Made by a program: the position numbers and the translations under genes. 64,000 nt of DNA from Candidatus Allofournierella merdigallinarum (GTDB lineage Bacteria > Bacillota > Clostridia > Oscillospirales > Ruminococcaceae): positions 1-64,000 of the forward strand of contig DXAC01000011.1 in the NCBI GenBank assembly GCA_019117205.1. The letters are read 5' to 3'. The notes below the pieces were generated by a model, which was not told the origin of the DNA, made no database searches, and saw only the letters and a program-made list of their open reading frames with translations. Below are positions 35,229 to 43,121 of this stretch, piece after piece. Each line of letters begins with the position of its first letter. Position 1 is the first letter of the stretch.

Positions 35229-36125
35229 ATGAATAACAGAGAAAAAATCGTGGGCGAGAAAAGCGGCGTGATCAGCAAATCGTTCATTTATGCTGCTCTG
35301 GTGCTGCTGACCGTTCTGATCGTCGTGCCTGTGGCGTGGGTATTCATGGCCGCCATCAAGGAAAACTCCGAGTTCTACGGCAATCCTTTTGCGCTTCCCA
35401 AGGGTGTGCATCTGCAGAACTTTGTGGACGCGTGGACCAAGGCTCGAATGGGTGATTACTTTTTTACATCCGTGATGATCACTGCCGTGGCGCTGGCGCT
35501 CTTGCTGGTGGTTGCGTTGCCGGCATCTTATGTGCTGAGCCGCTACAAATTCCGGGGCAGCAAACTGCTGAACACCTGCTTTATGGCGGGCCTGTTTATC
35601 AATGTCAGCTACATCGTGGTGCCCATCTTCCTGATGTTTGTCTCCGGCGATAAAATTGTGAAAAACATTTTTGGGCACAGCTTCTTTTTGAATAATCCGT
35701 TTATGGTGTCTGTGGTGCTGGCGTCCACCACGCTGCCCTTTACCATCTACCTGCTCAGCAGTTACTTGGCCACATTGCCCAAGGACTATGAGGAGGCGGC
35801 CTATGTGGACGGAGCGGGCTATTTCACCACCATGGTGCGTATCATCCTGCCCATGGCCAAGCCCAGCATCATCACCGTCATCCTGTTCGAATTCCTGGCA
35901 TACTGGAATGAGTACATCATCTCCATGACCATGCTGACCGATCCCAACGGCGCGCGCACGCTGCCGGTGGGCCTGCTGAACCTGATGAAAGCCCAGAACG
36001 CCAAGGCCGAGTACGGCCAGATGTACGCGGGCATGGTGATGGTCATGGTGCCTACATTGATTTTGTATATGTGCGTGCAGAAAAAACTGACCCAGGGCAT
36101 GACGCTCGGCGGCCTGAAAGGTTAA
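35229..36125 (+). CDS. Sugar ABC transporter permease (MalG-like)
   Basis: The 298-residue second permease has six membrane segments and the EAA loop YEEAAYVDGAGYFTTMVRIILPMAKP. The ending MTQG-type tail (KKLTQGMTLGGLKG) is typical of carbohydrate permeases. It starts 18 bases after the first permease and is followed by a 66-residue membrane protein. Confidence 0.93.
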   Translation: MNNREKIVGEKSGVISKSFIYAALVLLTVLIVVPVAWVFMAAIKENSEFYGNPFALPKGVHLQNFVDAWTKARMGDYFFTSVMITAVALALLLVVALPASYVLSRYKFRGSKLLNTCFMAGLFINVSYIVVPIFLMFVSGDKIVKNIFGHSFFLNNPFMVSVVLASTTLPFTIYLLSSYLATLPKDYEEAAYVDGAGYFTTMVRIILPMAKPSIITVILFEFLAYWNEYIISMTMLTDPNGARTLPVGLLNLMKAQNAKAEYGQMYAGMVMVMVPTLILYMCVQKKLTQGMTLGGLKG

Positions 36126-36138
36126 GGAGGGCAGTGCG

Positions 36139-36339
36139 ATGAGTGAATACACAAAGAAAATAGTTAAAATTGTCGTGGGTATAATCGCTTTGGCCGTATG
36201 TTTGGCTCTTGTGGTCATCGGCCACAGTATCGGCTCATCGGGCGGGCTGTCCACGGGCATTGCGGGCCTGGGTGTGGAGCTTCTTGGCCTGGCGGGCGTC
36301 CTGGTGCTGTTGGGCGTTTACAATCACGGGTATCAATAA
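36139..36339 (+). CDS. Small two-helix membrane protein
   Basis: The 66-residue protein has two hydrophobic segments (about 9-29 and 40-60) joined by a Gly/Ser-rich turn. AAGGAGGG precedes the start. It lies 13 bases after the second permease and before a hairpin. I do not recognise it. Small membrane proteins in this position often accompany sugar importers, so it could be an accessory subunit. Confidence 0.75.
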   Translation: MSEYTKKIVKIVVGIIALAVCLALVVIGHSIGSSGGLSTGIAGLGVELLGLAGVLVLLGVYNHGYQ

Positions 36340-36371
36340 ACACGGCATAGGCCGCAAGCCTTTTGAACACA

Positions 36372-36413
36372 GGGCGCTCCGCTTCAAGGGTGGAACGGGG
36401 CGCCCGAATTTTT
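36372..36413 (+). terminator. Weaker intra-operon hairpin before the sulfatase gene
   Basis: GGGCGC pairs with GCGCCC and the stem continues imperfectly inward. AATTTTTGC follows. It may reduce transcription of the sulfatase and phosphorylase genes relative to the transporter. Confidence 0.5.
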
Positions 36414-36444
36414 GCGGCTTGCTGCGCCGCAGGGAGGGCAAACG

Positions 36445-37815
36445 ATGAGCAGACCAAACATCGTCTTTTATTTTTCAGATCAACAGCGGTGGGACACGCT
36501 GGGATGCTATGGGCAAAAGCTTCCGGTCACGCCGAATTTAGACAGGCTGGCCGAGGAAGGTGTGCGGTTTGAGAATGCTTTTACATGTCAGCCTGTGTGC
36601 GGGCCAGCGCGGGCCTGCCTTCAGACAGGAAGATATGCCACACAGATCGGATGCAGTATCAACGGCGTGGCGCCGCCGTTTGGTCAGGTAAAAATGCTTG
36701 CCCAGTACTTCAACGAGAACGGTTACGCCACAGCATACGTGGGCAAGTGGCATTTGGCCACCGACCGGCCTGCGGGCATCAATTACGAGACAAGCGCCAT
36801 TCCTGCCGAGCGGCGAGGCGGCTATAAGGATTATTGGATGGCTTCTGACGTGCTGGAGTTTACAAGCCACGGGTATAACGGGTATGTATACAACGGGGAC
36901 AACGAGCGGGTGCCATTCACAGGCTATCGAGCGGATTGTATCAATGATTTTGCCATTGACTTTGTACACAGCCGCAAAGACAGCAATGAGCCATTCTTCT
37001 TGTTTGTCAGTCAGATCGAGCCCCACCACCAAAACGACCGACGCCGCTATGAGGGCCCGGACGGCAGTAAGGAGCGCTTCGCGGACTACGAGGCGCCCGG
37101 GGACCTAAAAGCGTACTCCGAAGCCCATGAGAGCGGGGAAGACATCAGCAACTGGAAACAGAACTACCCGGATTATCTGGGATGTTGCCACAGCCTAGAC
37201 TACAACGTGGGGCGCCTGGTGGATACGCTGAAAGAGCAGGGTATGTGGGAGAACACGATCCTCTTCTACACCGCTGATCACGGCAGCCATTTCATTACCC
37301 GTGGCATTGAGGCGGAATACAAGCGCACATGCCACGACGCGTCCATCCATGTGCCTTTGATCGCAGTGGGCCCCGGCTTCCGGGGCGGCAAAGTAGTTCG
37401 GCATGTTGTCAGCTTGCTGGATCTGCCTGTTACACTGCTGGACTGCGCGGGAATCGAGCGTCCGGATGGCTTCCAGGGGAGAAGCCTGCTTCCGTTGGCG
37501 GCAGAACCGGAAATGGACTGGGAGGACGTAGCTTTCATGCAGATCAGCGAAAGCCGGGTCGGACGGGCCATCCGTACGCCGGAATATACCTATTCTGTGA
37601 GGGCCGAGGGCGACGGGTACCAGACGTTCGGTAGCAGCGTATACTACGAGGAGTTCTTCTACGTGCTGAAAGATGACCCGTATCAGCAGAACAACCTGGC
37701 GGCTGACCCCGCTTGGGCGCAGACGAGGGCACAGCTTGGACAGGTACTGAAGCGCAAGATGCGCGAGGCCGGAGAGGAAGAACCGGAAATCCGGCCGGCG
37801 CGCGCGTGGACATGA
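36445..37815 (+). CDS. Cytoplasmic Cys-type sulfatase
   Basis: The 456-residue enzyme belongs to the S1 sulfatases. The nucleophile motif C-x-P-x-R is CGPAR with C52, which must be converted to formylglycine by an anaerobic sulfatase-maturating enzyme encoded elsewhere. FSDQQRWDTLGCYGQ supplies metal ligands and TADHGSHF the second set. There is no signal peptide, so it acts inside the cell. The ATG at 36445 is six bases after AGGGAGGG. It lies between the sugar importer and the GH112 phosphorylase, suggesting it removes sulfate from an imported galactosyl-N-acetylhexosamine. Exact sulfate position is unknown. Confidence 0.92.
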   Translation: MSRPNIVFYFSDQQRWDTLGCYGQKLPVTPNLDRLAEEGVRFENAFTCQPVCGPARACLQTGRYATQIGCSINGVAPPFGQVKMLAQYFNENGYATAYVGKWHLATDRPAGINYETSAIPAERRGGYKDYWMASDVLEFTSHGYNGYVYNGDNERVPFTGYRADCINDFAIDFVHSRKDSNEPFFLFVSQIEPHHQNDRRRYEGPDGSKERFADYEAPGDLKAYSEAHESGEDISNWKQNYPDYLGCCHSLDYNVGRLVDTLKEQGMWENTILFYTADHGSHFITRGIEAEYKRTCHDASIHVPLIAVGPGFRGGKVVRHVVSLLDLPVTLLDCAGIERPDGFQGRSLLPLAAEPEMDWEDVAFMQISESRVGRAIRTPEYTYSVRAEGDGYQTFGSSVYYEEFFYVLKDDPYQQNNLAADPAWAQTRAQLGQVLKRKMREAGEEEPEIRPARAWT

Positions 37816-37853
37816 TCCTCCGCAGAGGGCGGAGAAAGTGAGAAAGGAAAAAT

Positions 37854-40025
37854 ATGAACGAACAAAATAATCTGACGGGACGCGTCACCATTCCCACCAA
37901 CCTGGATGTGGTGCCCGAGACCATCGAGATCCTCAAGCGCTGGGGAGCGGACGCCATCCGCGACTGCGACGGCACCGAATTTCCCGAGGAACTGACCAAG
38001 GTGGGGGCCAAAATTTACTCCACCTACTACACCACCCGCAAGGACAACGCCTGGGCCAAGGCCAACCCGGACGAGGTGCAGCAGTGCTACATCATGACCG
38101 GCTTCTACACCGCCGACTGCGGCGAGCTGCGCATCCCCCTGATGCAGGGCATCAGTGAGGAACTGATGCAGGTGAACACCCGCGACGACATCAAGCGCTG
38201 GTGGGAGGTCATGGACCGCACCGCCGGCCAGCCCCTGTCCGTCGATGCCTGGAGCTACGACGAGGCCAGCGGCTGCGTGGTCATCCCGGCGCCCGAGGCC
38301 TACCACGAGTACACCGTGAGCTTTTTGGCCTACCTGATCTGGGACCCCGTGCATATGTACAACGCGGTGACCAACGACTGGAAAGACTTCGAGCACCAGA
38401 TCACCTTTGACGTGCGCCAGCCCAAGACCCACAAGTTCACCATGGAGCGGCTGCGGAAGTTCATTGCCGAGCATCCCTATGTGAACGTGATCCGCTACAC
38501 CACTTTCTTCCACCAGTTCACCCTGGTGTTCGACAAGCTCAAGCGGGAAAAGTATGTGGACTGGTACGGCTACTCCGCTTCGGTGAGCCCCTACATCCTG
38601 GAGCAGTTTGAAAAAGAGGTGGGCTACAAGTTCCGCCCCGAGTTCATCATCGACCAGGGCTACTACAACAACCAGTACCGGGTGCCCAGCAAGGAGTTCA
38701 AGGACTTCATGGCGTTCCAGCGCCGGGAGGTGGCCAAGCTCGCCAAGGAGATGGTGGACATCACCCACGAGCTGGGCAAGGAAGCCATGATGTTCCTTGG
38801 CGACCACTGGATCGGCACCGAGCCCTTTATGCCCGAGTTTGCCTCCATCGGCCTGGACGCGGTGGTGGGCAGCGTGGGCAACGGCGCCACCCTGCGGCTG
38901 ATCAGTGACATCCCCGGCGTCAGGTACACCGAGGGCCGTTTCCTGCCCTACTTCTTCCCCGACACTTTCCACGAGGGCGGCGACCCGGTGCGGGAGGCCA
39001 AGGAGAACTGGGTCACCGCGCGGCGGGCCATCCTCCGCAAACCGGTGGACCGCATCGGCTACGGCGGCTACCTGAAGCTGGCGCTGGACTTCCCCGAGTT
39101 CGTGGACTATGTGGAGAGCGTCTGCAACGAGTTCCGCGAGCTGTACGAGAATGCAAAAGGCACCACCGCCTACTGTGTGAAGACGGTGGCGGTGCTCAAC
39201 AGCTGGGGCAAGGCCCGCAGCTGGGGCTGCCACATGGTGCATCATGCTTTGTACCAGAAGCAGAACTACAGCTACGCCGGCGTCATCGAGGCGCTGTCCG
39301 GCGCGCCCTTTGACGTGAAGTTCATCAGCTTCGACGACATCAAGGCGGATCCGTCCATCCTGGACAAGGTGGACGTGCTGGTGAACGTGGGCGACGGCGA
39401 CACCGCCCACACCGGCGGCGCGGTGTGGGAGGACGCGGCCGTGTCCTCCGCCATCCGCGGCTTCATCCGCCGGGGCGGCGGCTTCATCGGCGTGGGTGAG
39501 CCCTCCGGCCACCAGTACCAGGGCCGCTACTTCCAGCTGGCCGCCGCGCTGGGCGTGGAGAAAGAGACCGGCATGACCCTGAACTACGACAAGTACAACT
39601 GGGAGGAGCACACCGACCACTTCATCCTGGCGGACGTCAAGGACGCGGTGGACTTCGGCGAGGGCAAGAAGAGCATCTACGCCCTGGAGGGCGCCCAGGT
39701 GCTGGTGCAGAAAGACAAGGAAGTGCAGATGGCGGCCAACGACTACGGCGCCGGCCGCACCGTCTACATCAGCGGCCTGCCCTACAGCTTCGAGAACAGC
39801 CGGGTGCTCTACCGGAGCATCCTGTGGGCCAGCCACAGCGAGGAGGAGCTGCACAAGTGGTTCAGCTCCAACTACAACGTGGAGGTGCACGCCTACGTCA
39901 AGAACGGCAAGTACTGCGTGGTGAACAACACCTACGAGCCCCAGACCACCACCGTTTACACCGGCGACGGCGCCAGCTTCGAGCTCTCGCTGGACGCCAA
40001 TGAGATCCGCTGGTACGAGATCTGA
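37854..40025 (+). CDS. lnpA: 1,3-beta-galactosyl-N-acetylhexosamine phosphorylase (GH112)
   Basis: The enzyme splits galacto-N-biose or lacto-N-biose with phosphate into galactose 1-phosphate and GalNAc/GlcNAc. Alignment from memory with the bifidobacterial enzyme is strong throughout: SFLAYLIWDPVHMYNAVTND, FLGDHWIGTEPF (D317 at the general-acid position), RYTEGRFLPYFFPDTF, ILNSWGK-type VLNSWGKARSW and YISGLPYS. At 723 residues it is full length. The protein lacks a signal peptide. Released hexosamine is the substrate of the nahK product nearby. A strong terminator follows. Confidence 0.95.
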   Translation: MNEQNNLTGRVTIPTNLDVVPETIEILKRWGADAIRDCDGTEFPEELTKVGAKIYSTYYTTRKDNAWAKANPDEVQQCYIMTGFYTADCGELRIPLMQGISEELMQVNTRDDIKRWWEVMDRTAGQPLSVDAWSYDEASGCVVIPAPEAYHEYTVSFLAYLIWDPVHMYNAVTNDWKDFEHQITFDVRQPKTHKFTMERLRKFIAEHPYVNVIRYTTFFHQFTLVFDKLKREKYVDWYGYSASVSPYILEQFEKEVGYKFRPEFIIDQGYYNNQYRVPSKEFKDFMAFQRREVAKLAKEMVDITHELGKEAMMFLGDHWIGTEPFMPEFASIGLDAVVGSVGNGATLRLISDIPGVRYTEGRFLPYFFPDTFHEGGDPVREAKENWVTARRAILRKPVDRIGYGGYLKLALDFPEFVDYVESVCNEFRELYENAKGTTAYCVKTVAVLNSWGKARSWGCHMVHHALYQKQNYSYAGVIEALSGAPFDVKFISFDDIKADPSILDKVDVLVNVGDGDTAHTGGAVWEDAAVSSAIRGFIRRGGGFIGVGEPSGHQYQGRYFQLAAALGVEKETGMTLNYDKYNWEEHTDHFILADVKDAVDFGEGKKSIYALEGAQVLVQKDKEVQMAANDYGAGRTVYISGLPYSFENSRVLYRSILWASHSEEELHKWFSSNYNVEVHAYVKNGKYCVVNNTYEPQTTTVYTGDGASFELSLDANEIRWYEI

Positions 40026-40055
40026 AACACGGCCATCCGGCCGGCATAACGCTTC

Positions 40056-40088
40056 AAACGGCAGGCACCCCGGGTGCCTGCCGTTTTT
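40056..40088 (+). terminator. Terminator of the lacto-N-biose operon
   Basis: AACGGCAGGCACCC pairs with GGGTGCCTGCCGTT and is followed by TTTTTG, about 30 bases after the stop. Confidence 0.9.
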
Positions 40089-40161
40089 GCGTCTTTGCGA
40101 CGCGGAATGGCTCGAAAAGGGAAGATCCTTGGGGAATTCGGATAAATACGCATAAAATTAT

Positions 40162-40190
40162 TTGTGTATCCTGCTCACTTATTGTATAAT
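40162..40190 (+). promoter_or_regulatory. Promoter of the PTS operon
   Basis: TTGTGT and TATAAT are 17 bases apart in an AT-rich stretch, 150 bases before ptsI. A further TATAAT-like element near 40246 may be a second start. Confidence 0.7.
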
Positions 40191-40339
40191 TTGTCGTTTG
40201 AAGCGGAAAAAAGCTCCTCTTTTCATAAAAAAACGCGCAGGTATAATAAAATATGTAGAACCGCTTTTTATAATGATCGAGCCCGGGCGCCCGCCGCGCC
40301 CCGGCCCGCAGCCTGCACAGGGCGGAAAGGAAATGGACC

Positions 40340-42091
40340 ATGCTGCACGGGATCGGTGTTTCACGCGGAGTCGCCCGGGGCGTCGTGTATCTGGAGCGTC
40401 CCTTTGAACCGACCATCTGCCGGGCACAGTGCGGGCCGGACCAGCGGCCCGCCCAGGCCGAGGCCTATTGCGCCGCAAGGGCCGCCGCCGCCGCCGGGCT
40501 GGAAGCCCTCATCGACGCGCTGCAAAAGAGGGGCGCCGGCCAGGGGGACATCTTCGCCGCCCACCGGGAGATCCTGATGGACGAGGCGATGGAGGAGGAG
40601 ATCCTGGAGGCCATCTGCCAGCAGGGCGCGACGGCCGGTGCCGCCGTGGATGATGTGTACAGGGCCTATGCCGGGCGGATCGCCCGGGCAAAGGACCCGG
40701 TGATCCGGGAGCGGGCAAAGGACCTGGACGACGTGCGCCTGCGGCTGCTGCGGGCACTGGAGGGGAAAAGCGACCCGGCTCTGGACACCCGGAACGGCCC
40801 CTGCATCGCCGTGGCGGAGGAGTGGCTGCCCTCCCAGATCGCCCGCCTCGCGGCGGGCGCGGTGGCGGGCGTGGCCTCTTTGCGGGGCACCGCCACCTGC
40901 CACGCGGCCATCGTCTGCCAGGCGATGGGGCTGCCGGCGCTGTTCGGCGTGCCGGAGCTGCTGGACCAGGCGCGAGCGGGGATGCGGGCGGTGCTGGACG
41001 CGGAAGAGGGCACCCTGCTGCTGGAGCCGGACGAGGCCCAGTGGGCCGGGGCGGGGGAAAGGGAACAGCGGGCCCGGCAGCAGGCCGAAACGGCCCGACG
41101 GTATGCCCGGCAGCCCGCCGTGACCACCGACGGCTGCCCGGTGGAGATCTGCCTGAACACAGGCGCGGCGCAGCTGCCGCCCGAGATCGCTTTCTGCGAC
41201 GGGGTGGGCCTGTTCCGCACCGAGTTCCTTTTTATGGAGCAGAAGCATCTGCCCGACGAGGAAGAGCAATACCAGGCGTACAGCGCCGTTTTGCGGCAGG
41301 CGGCGGGCAAGCCGGTGATCCTGCGTACGCTGGACATCGGAGCGGACAAGCAGCTGGAATACTATCCGCTGCCCAAAGAGGACAATCCCGCCTTGGGAAT
41401 GCGGGCGCTGCGCCTGTGTCTGGACCGGCCGGAGCTGTTCCGCACCCAGCTGCGGGCGGCCTGGCGGGCCTCGGCCCACGGCAGCCTGTGGATGATGTTC
41501 CCCATGGTGGCCGGCCTGGAAGACTGGCGGCGCGCAAAGGCGTTCTGCCTCTCGATGCGGGAGGAGCTGGTGGAGCAGGGCTGCGCGGTGGGGGACAAGG
41601 TGCCCCTGGGCGCCATGATCGAGATCCCCTCCGCCGCCCTCGACGCGGACAGACTGGCCGGCGAGGTGGACTTTGCCAGCGTGGGCACCAACGACCTGTG
41701 CCAGTATCTCTTTGCCGCCGACCGCACCAACGCGCGGGTCGCCCAGTACGCTCCGGGCCATTCGCCCGTGCTCATGCGGCTGATGGGCCACATGGCCCAG
41801 GCGTTCGCCGCCCGGGCAAAACCCCTTTCGGTGTGTGGTGAGCTGGGAGGCGACGCCCGGGCCGCCGCGGTGCTGGTGGGGCTGGGATACCGCAAACTCA
41901 GTATGTCCCCGGCCAACATGCCCTTTGTGCGGCAGGTGATCTGCCGTGCGGGGCTGGAGGAGCTGCAGCAGCTGGCGCGCCGGGTGTGCGTGGCGGCCGA
42001 CCTGCAGCAGGCAGAGGAGGAAATGCAGCGCTTTTACCAGGCTGTGATACAGCCGGCAGAGAAAGGAGACGCGGAATGTACACAAGAATGA
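40340..42091 (+). CDS. ptsI: PTS Enzyme I (phosphoenolpyruvate-protein phosphotransferase)
   Basis: This is the first enzyme of the phosphotransferase system. The phospho-accepting histidine is in RGTATCHAAIVCQAMG (H188). PEP-binding elements GVGLFRTEFLFM, LDIGADKQLEYYP and VGTNDLCQYLFAADR are intact. It has 583 residues. It overlaps the HPr gene by 16 bases and heads a nine-gene operon that also encodes EIIA, EIIB and EIIC. Whether it is the cell's only Enzyme I cannot be seen here. Confidence 0.95.
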   Translation: MLHGIGVSRGVARGVVYLERPFEPTICRAQCGPDQRPAQAEAYCAARAAAAAGLEALIDALQKRGAGQGDIFAAHREILMDEAMEEEILEAICQQGATAGAAVDDVYRAYAGRIARAKDPVIRERAKDLDDVRLRLLRALEGKSDPALDTRNGPCIAVAEEWLPSQIARLAAGAVAGVASLRGTATCHAAIVCQAMGLPALFGVPELLDQARAGMRAVLDAEEGTLLLEPDEAQWAGAGEREQRARQQAETARRYARQPAVTTDGCPVEICLNTGAAQLPPEIAFCDGVGLFRTEFLFMEQKHLPDEEEQYQAYSAVLRQAAGKPVILRTLDIGADKQLEYYPLPKEDNPALGMRALRLCLDRPELFRTQLRAAWRASAHGSLWMMFPMVAGLEDWRRAKAFCLSMREELVEQGCAVGDKVPLGAMIEIPSAALDADRLAGEVDFASVGTNDLCQYLFAADRTNARVAQYAPGHSPVLMRLMGHMAQAFAARAKPLSVCGELGGDARAAAVLVGLGYRKLSMSPANMPFVRQVICRAGLEELQQLARRVCVAADLQQAEEEMQRFYQAVIQPAEKGDAECTQE

Positions 42092-42354
42092 CCACCGTGT
42101 GCAACCCCACCGGGCTGCACGCGCGGCCCGCCACCGAATTTGTGAACCGGGCCAAGCAGTACAAGAGCAGGATCACCATCTGCAATCCCCAGGAGGAGCC
42201 GGCGGACACCGTGAACGCGAAATCGGTGGTGCTGGTGCTGAGCCTGGGTCTGGCAAAGGGCTCGCAGGTGGAGATCACCGCCCAGGGCGAGGATGAACAG
42301 CAGGCTGTGGACGAACTGATCGGCCTGCTGGAAAGCGGATTTGGAGAGCTGTGA
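42076..42354 (+). CDS. ptsH: HPr-family phosphocarrier protein
   Basis: The active site GLHARPATEF places the phosphohistidine at H15. At 92 residues it is slightly longer than usual because of a short insertion before the regulatory serine. That serine is at about S50 in NAKSVVLVLSLG; the Firmicute KSIMG hydrophobic patch read by HPr kinase and CcpA is replaced by KSVVL. The start at 42076 overlaps ptsI behind GAAAGGAGA. Confidence 0.92.
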   Translation: MYTRMTTVCNPTGLHARPATEFVNRAKQYKSRITICNPQEEPADTVNAKSVVLVLSLGLAKGSQVEITAQGEDEQQAVDELIGLLESGFGEL

Positions 42355-42365
42355 GGGCAAGTGCG

Positions 42366-43100
42366 ATGGAATTTGTAAAAGAGTACGCCGCCCGCCTGGA
42401 CCAGGTCCAGTGGGAGATCTGGCAGCAGGAGAGTGAAAAGATCGAGACGGCCGGCGGGATGCTTGCGAACAGCCTGCGCGCCGGCGGGATGCTGTATGTG
42501 TTCGGCTGCGGCCACTCCCACATCATCGAGGAGGAGCTGTTCTACCGGGCGGGGGGCCTGGGCGCCGTCTGCCCCATCTTCGAGACATCCTCCATGCTCC
42601 ACGAGGGCGCGGCCAAGAGCAGCCGCATCGAGCGGATGAGCGGCTATGCCCCGCTGGTGATGGAGCGCTATCCCATGGGCCCGGAGGACTGCTTCCTGGC
42701 GGTGTCCAGCAGCGGTATCAACCCGTTCATCATCGAGATGGCGCAGCTGGCCCGGGAAAGGGGAACGCGGGTGATCGGCATCTCCTCGTTCCAGTACCGT
42801 GACCGCCCCTCCCGCCACAGCGAGGGGCTCCACCTGCCGGACGTGTGCGACCTGTGCATCGACAACCATGTGCCTCTGGGCGACGCCAGCGTGGAGGTCT
42901 GCGACGACGGCACCAAGGCGGGCCCGGTGTCCACCGTGGCCTCGGTGGCCATCGCCAACGCCATCGTGCTGTCCGCCTGCCAGCAGCTGCGGGAGCAGGG
43001 CGGCGACCCGGAGGTGTTCCGCAGCGGCAACTGTCCGGGCGGCGATGAGTACAACGCCCGGCTGATCGAAAAATACAGTGGGCGGGTCCGCAGCCTGTAA
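42366..43100 (+). CDS. SIS-domain phosphosugar protein (UPF0309/COG4821-like), copy 1
   Basis: The 244-residue protein has the SIS sugar-phosphate fold: LYVFGCGHSHIIEEELFYRAGG near residues 43-64 and a phosphate-binding loop FLAVSSSGINPFI. Such proteins are isomerases, deaminases or etherases of amino-sugar phosphates. A second, diverged copy lies 3.3 kb downstream in the same operon. It starts 12 bases after the HPr gene. Confidence 0.85.
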   Translation: MEFVKEYAARLDQVQWEIWQQESEKIETAGGMLANSLRAGGMLYVFGCGHSHIIEEELFYRAGGLGAVCPIFETSSMLHEGAAKSSRIERMSGYAPLVMERYPMGPEDCFLAVSSSGINPFIIEMAQLARERGTRVIGISSFQYRDRPSRHSEGLHLPDVCDLCIDNHVPLGDASVEVCDDGTKAGPVSTVASVAIANAIVLSACQQLREQGGDPEVFRSGNCPGGDEYNARLIEKYSGRVRSL

Positions 43101-43121
43101 AAGAGCCCACAAGGAGGAATT

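Noticed and set aside
34284..36260. Minus-strand open frame of about 658 codons
   Set aside because: Antisense to two typical permeases; His/Gln/Asp-rich shadow without motifs.
37683..39890. Minus-strand open frame of about 735 codons
   Set aside because: Antisense to the GH112 phosphorylase, which aligns end to end with a known family.
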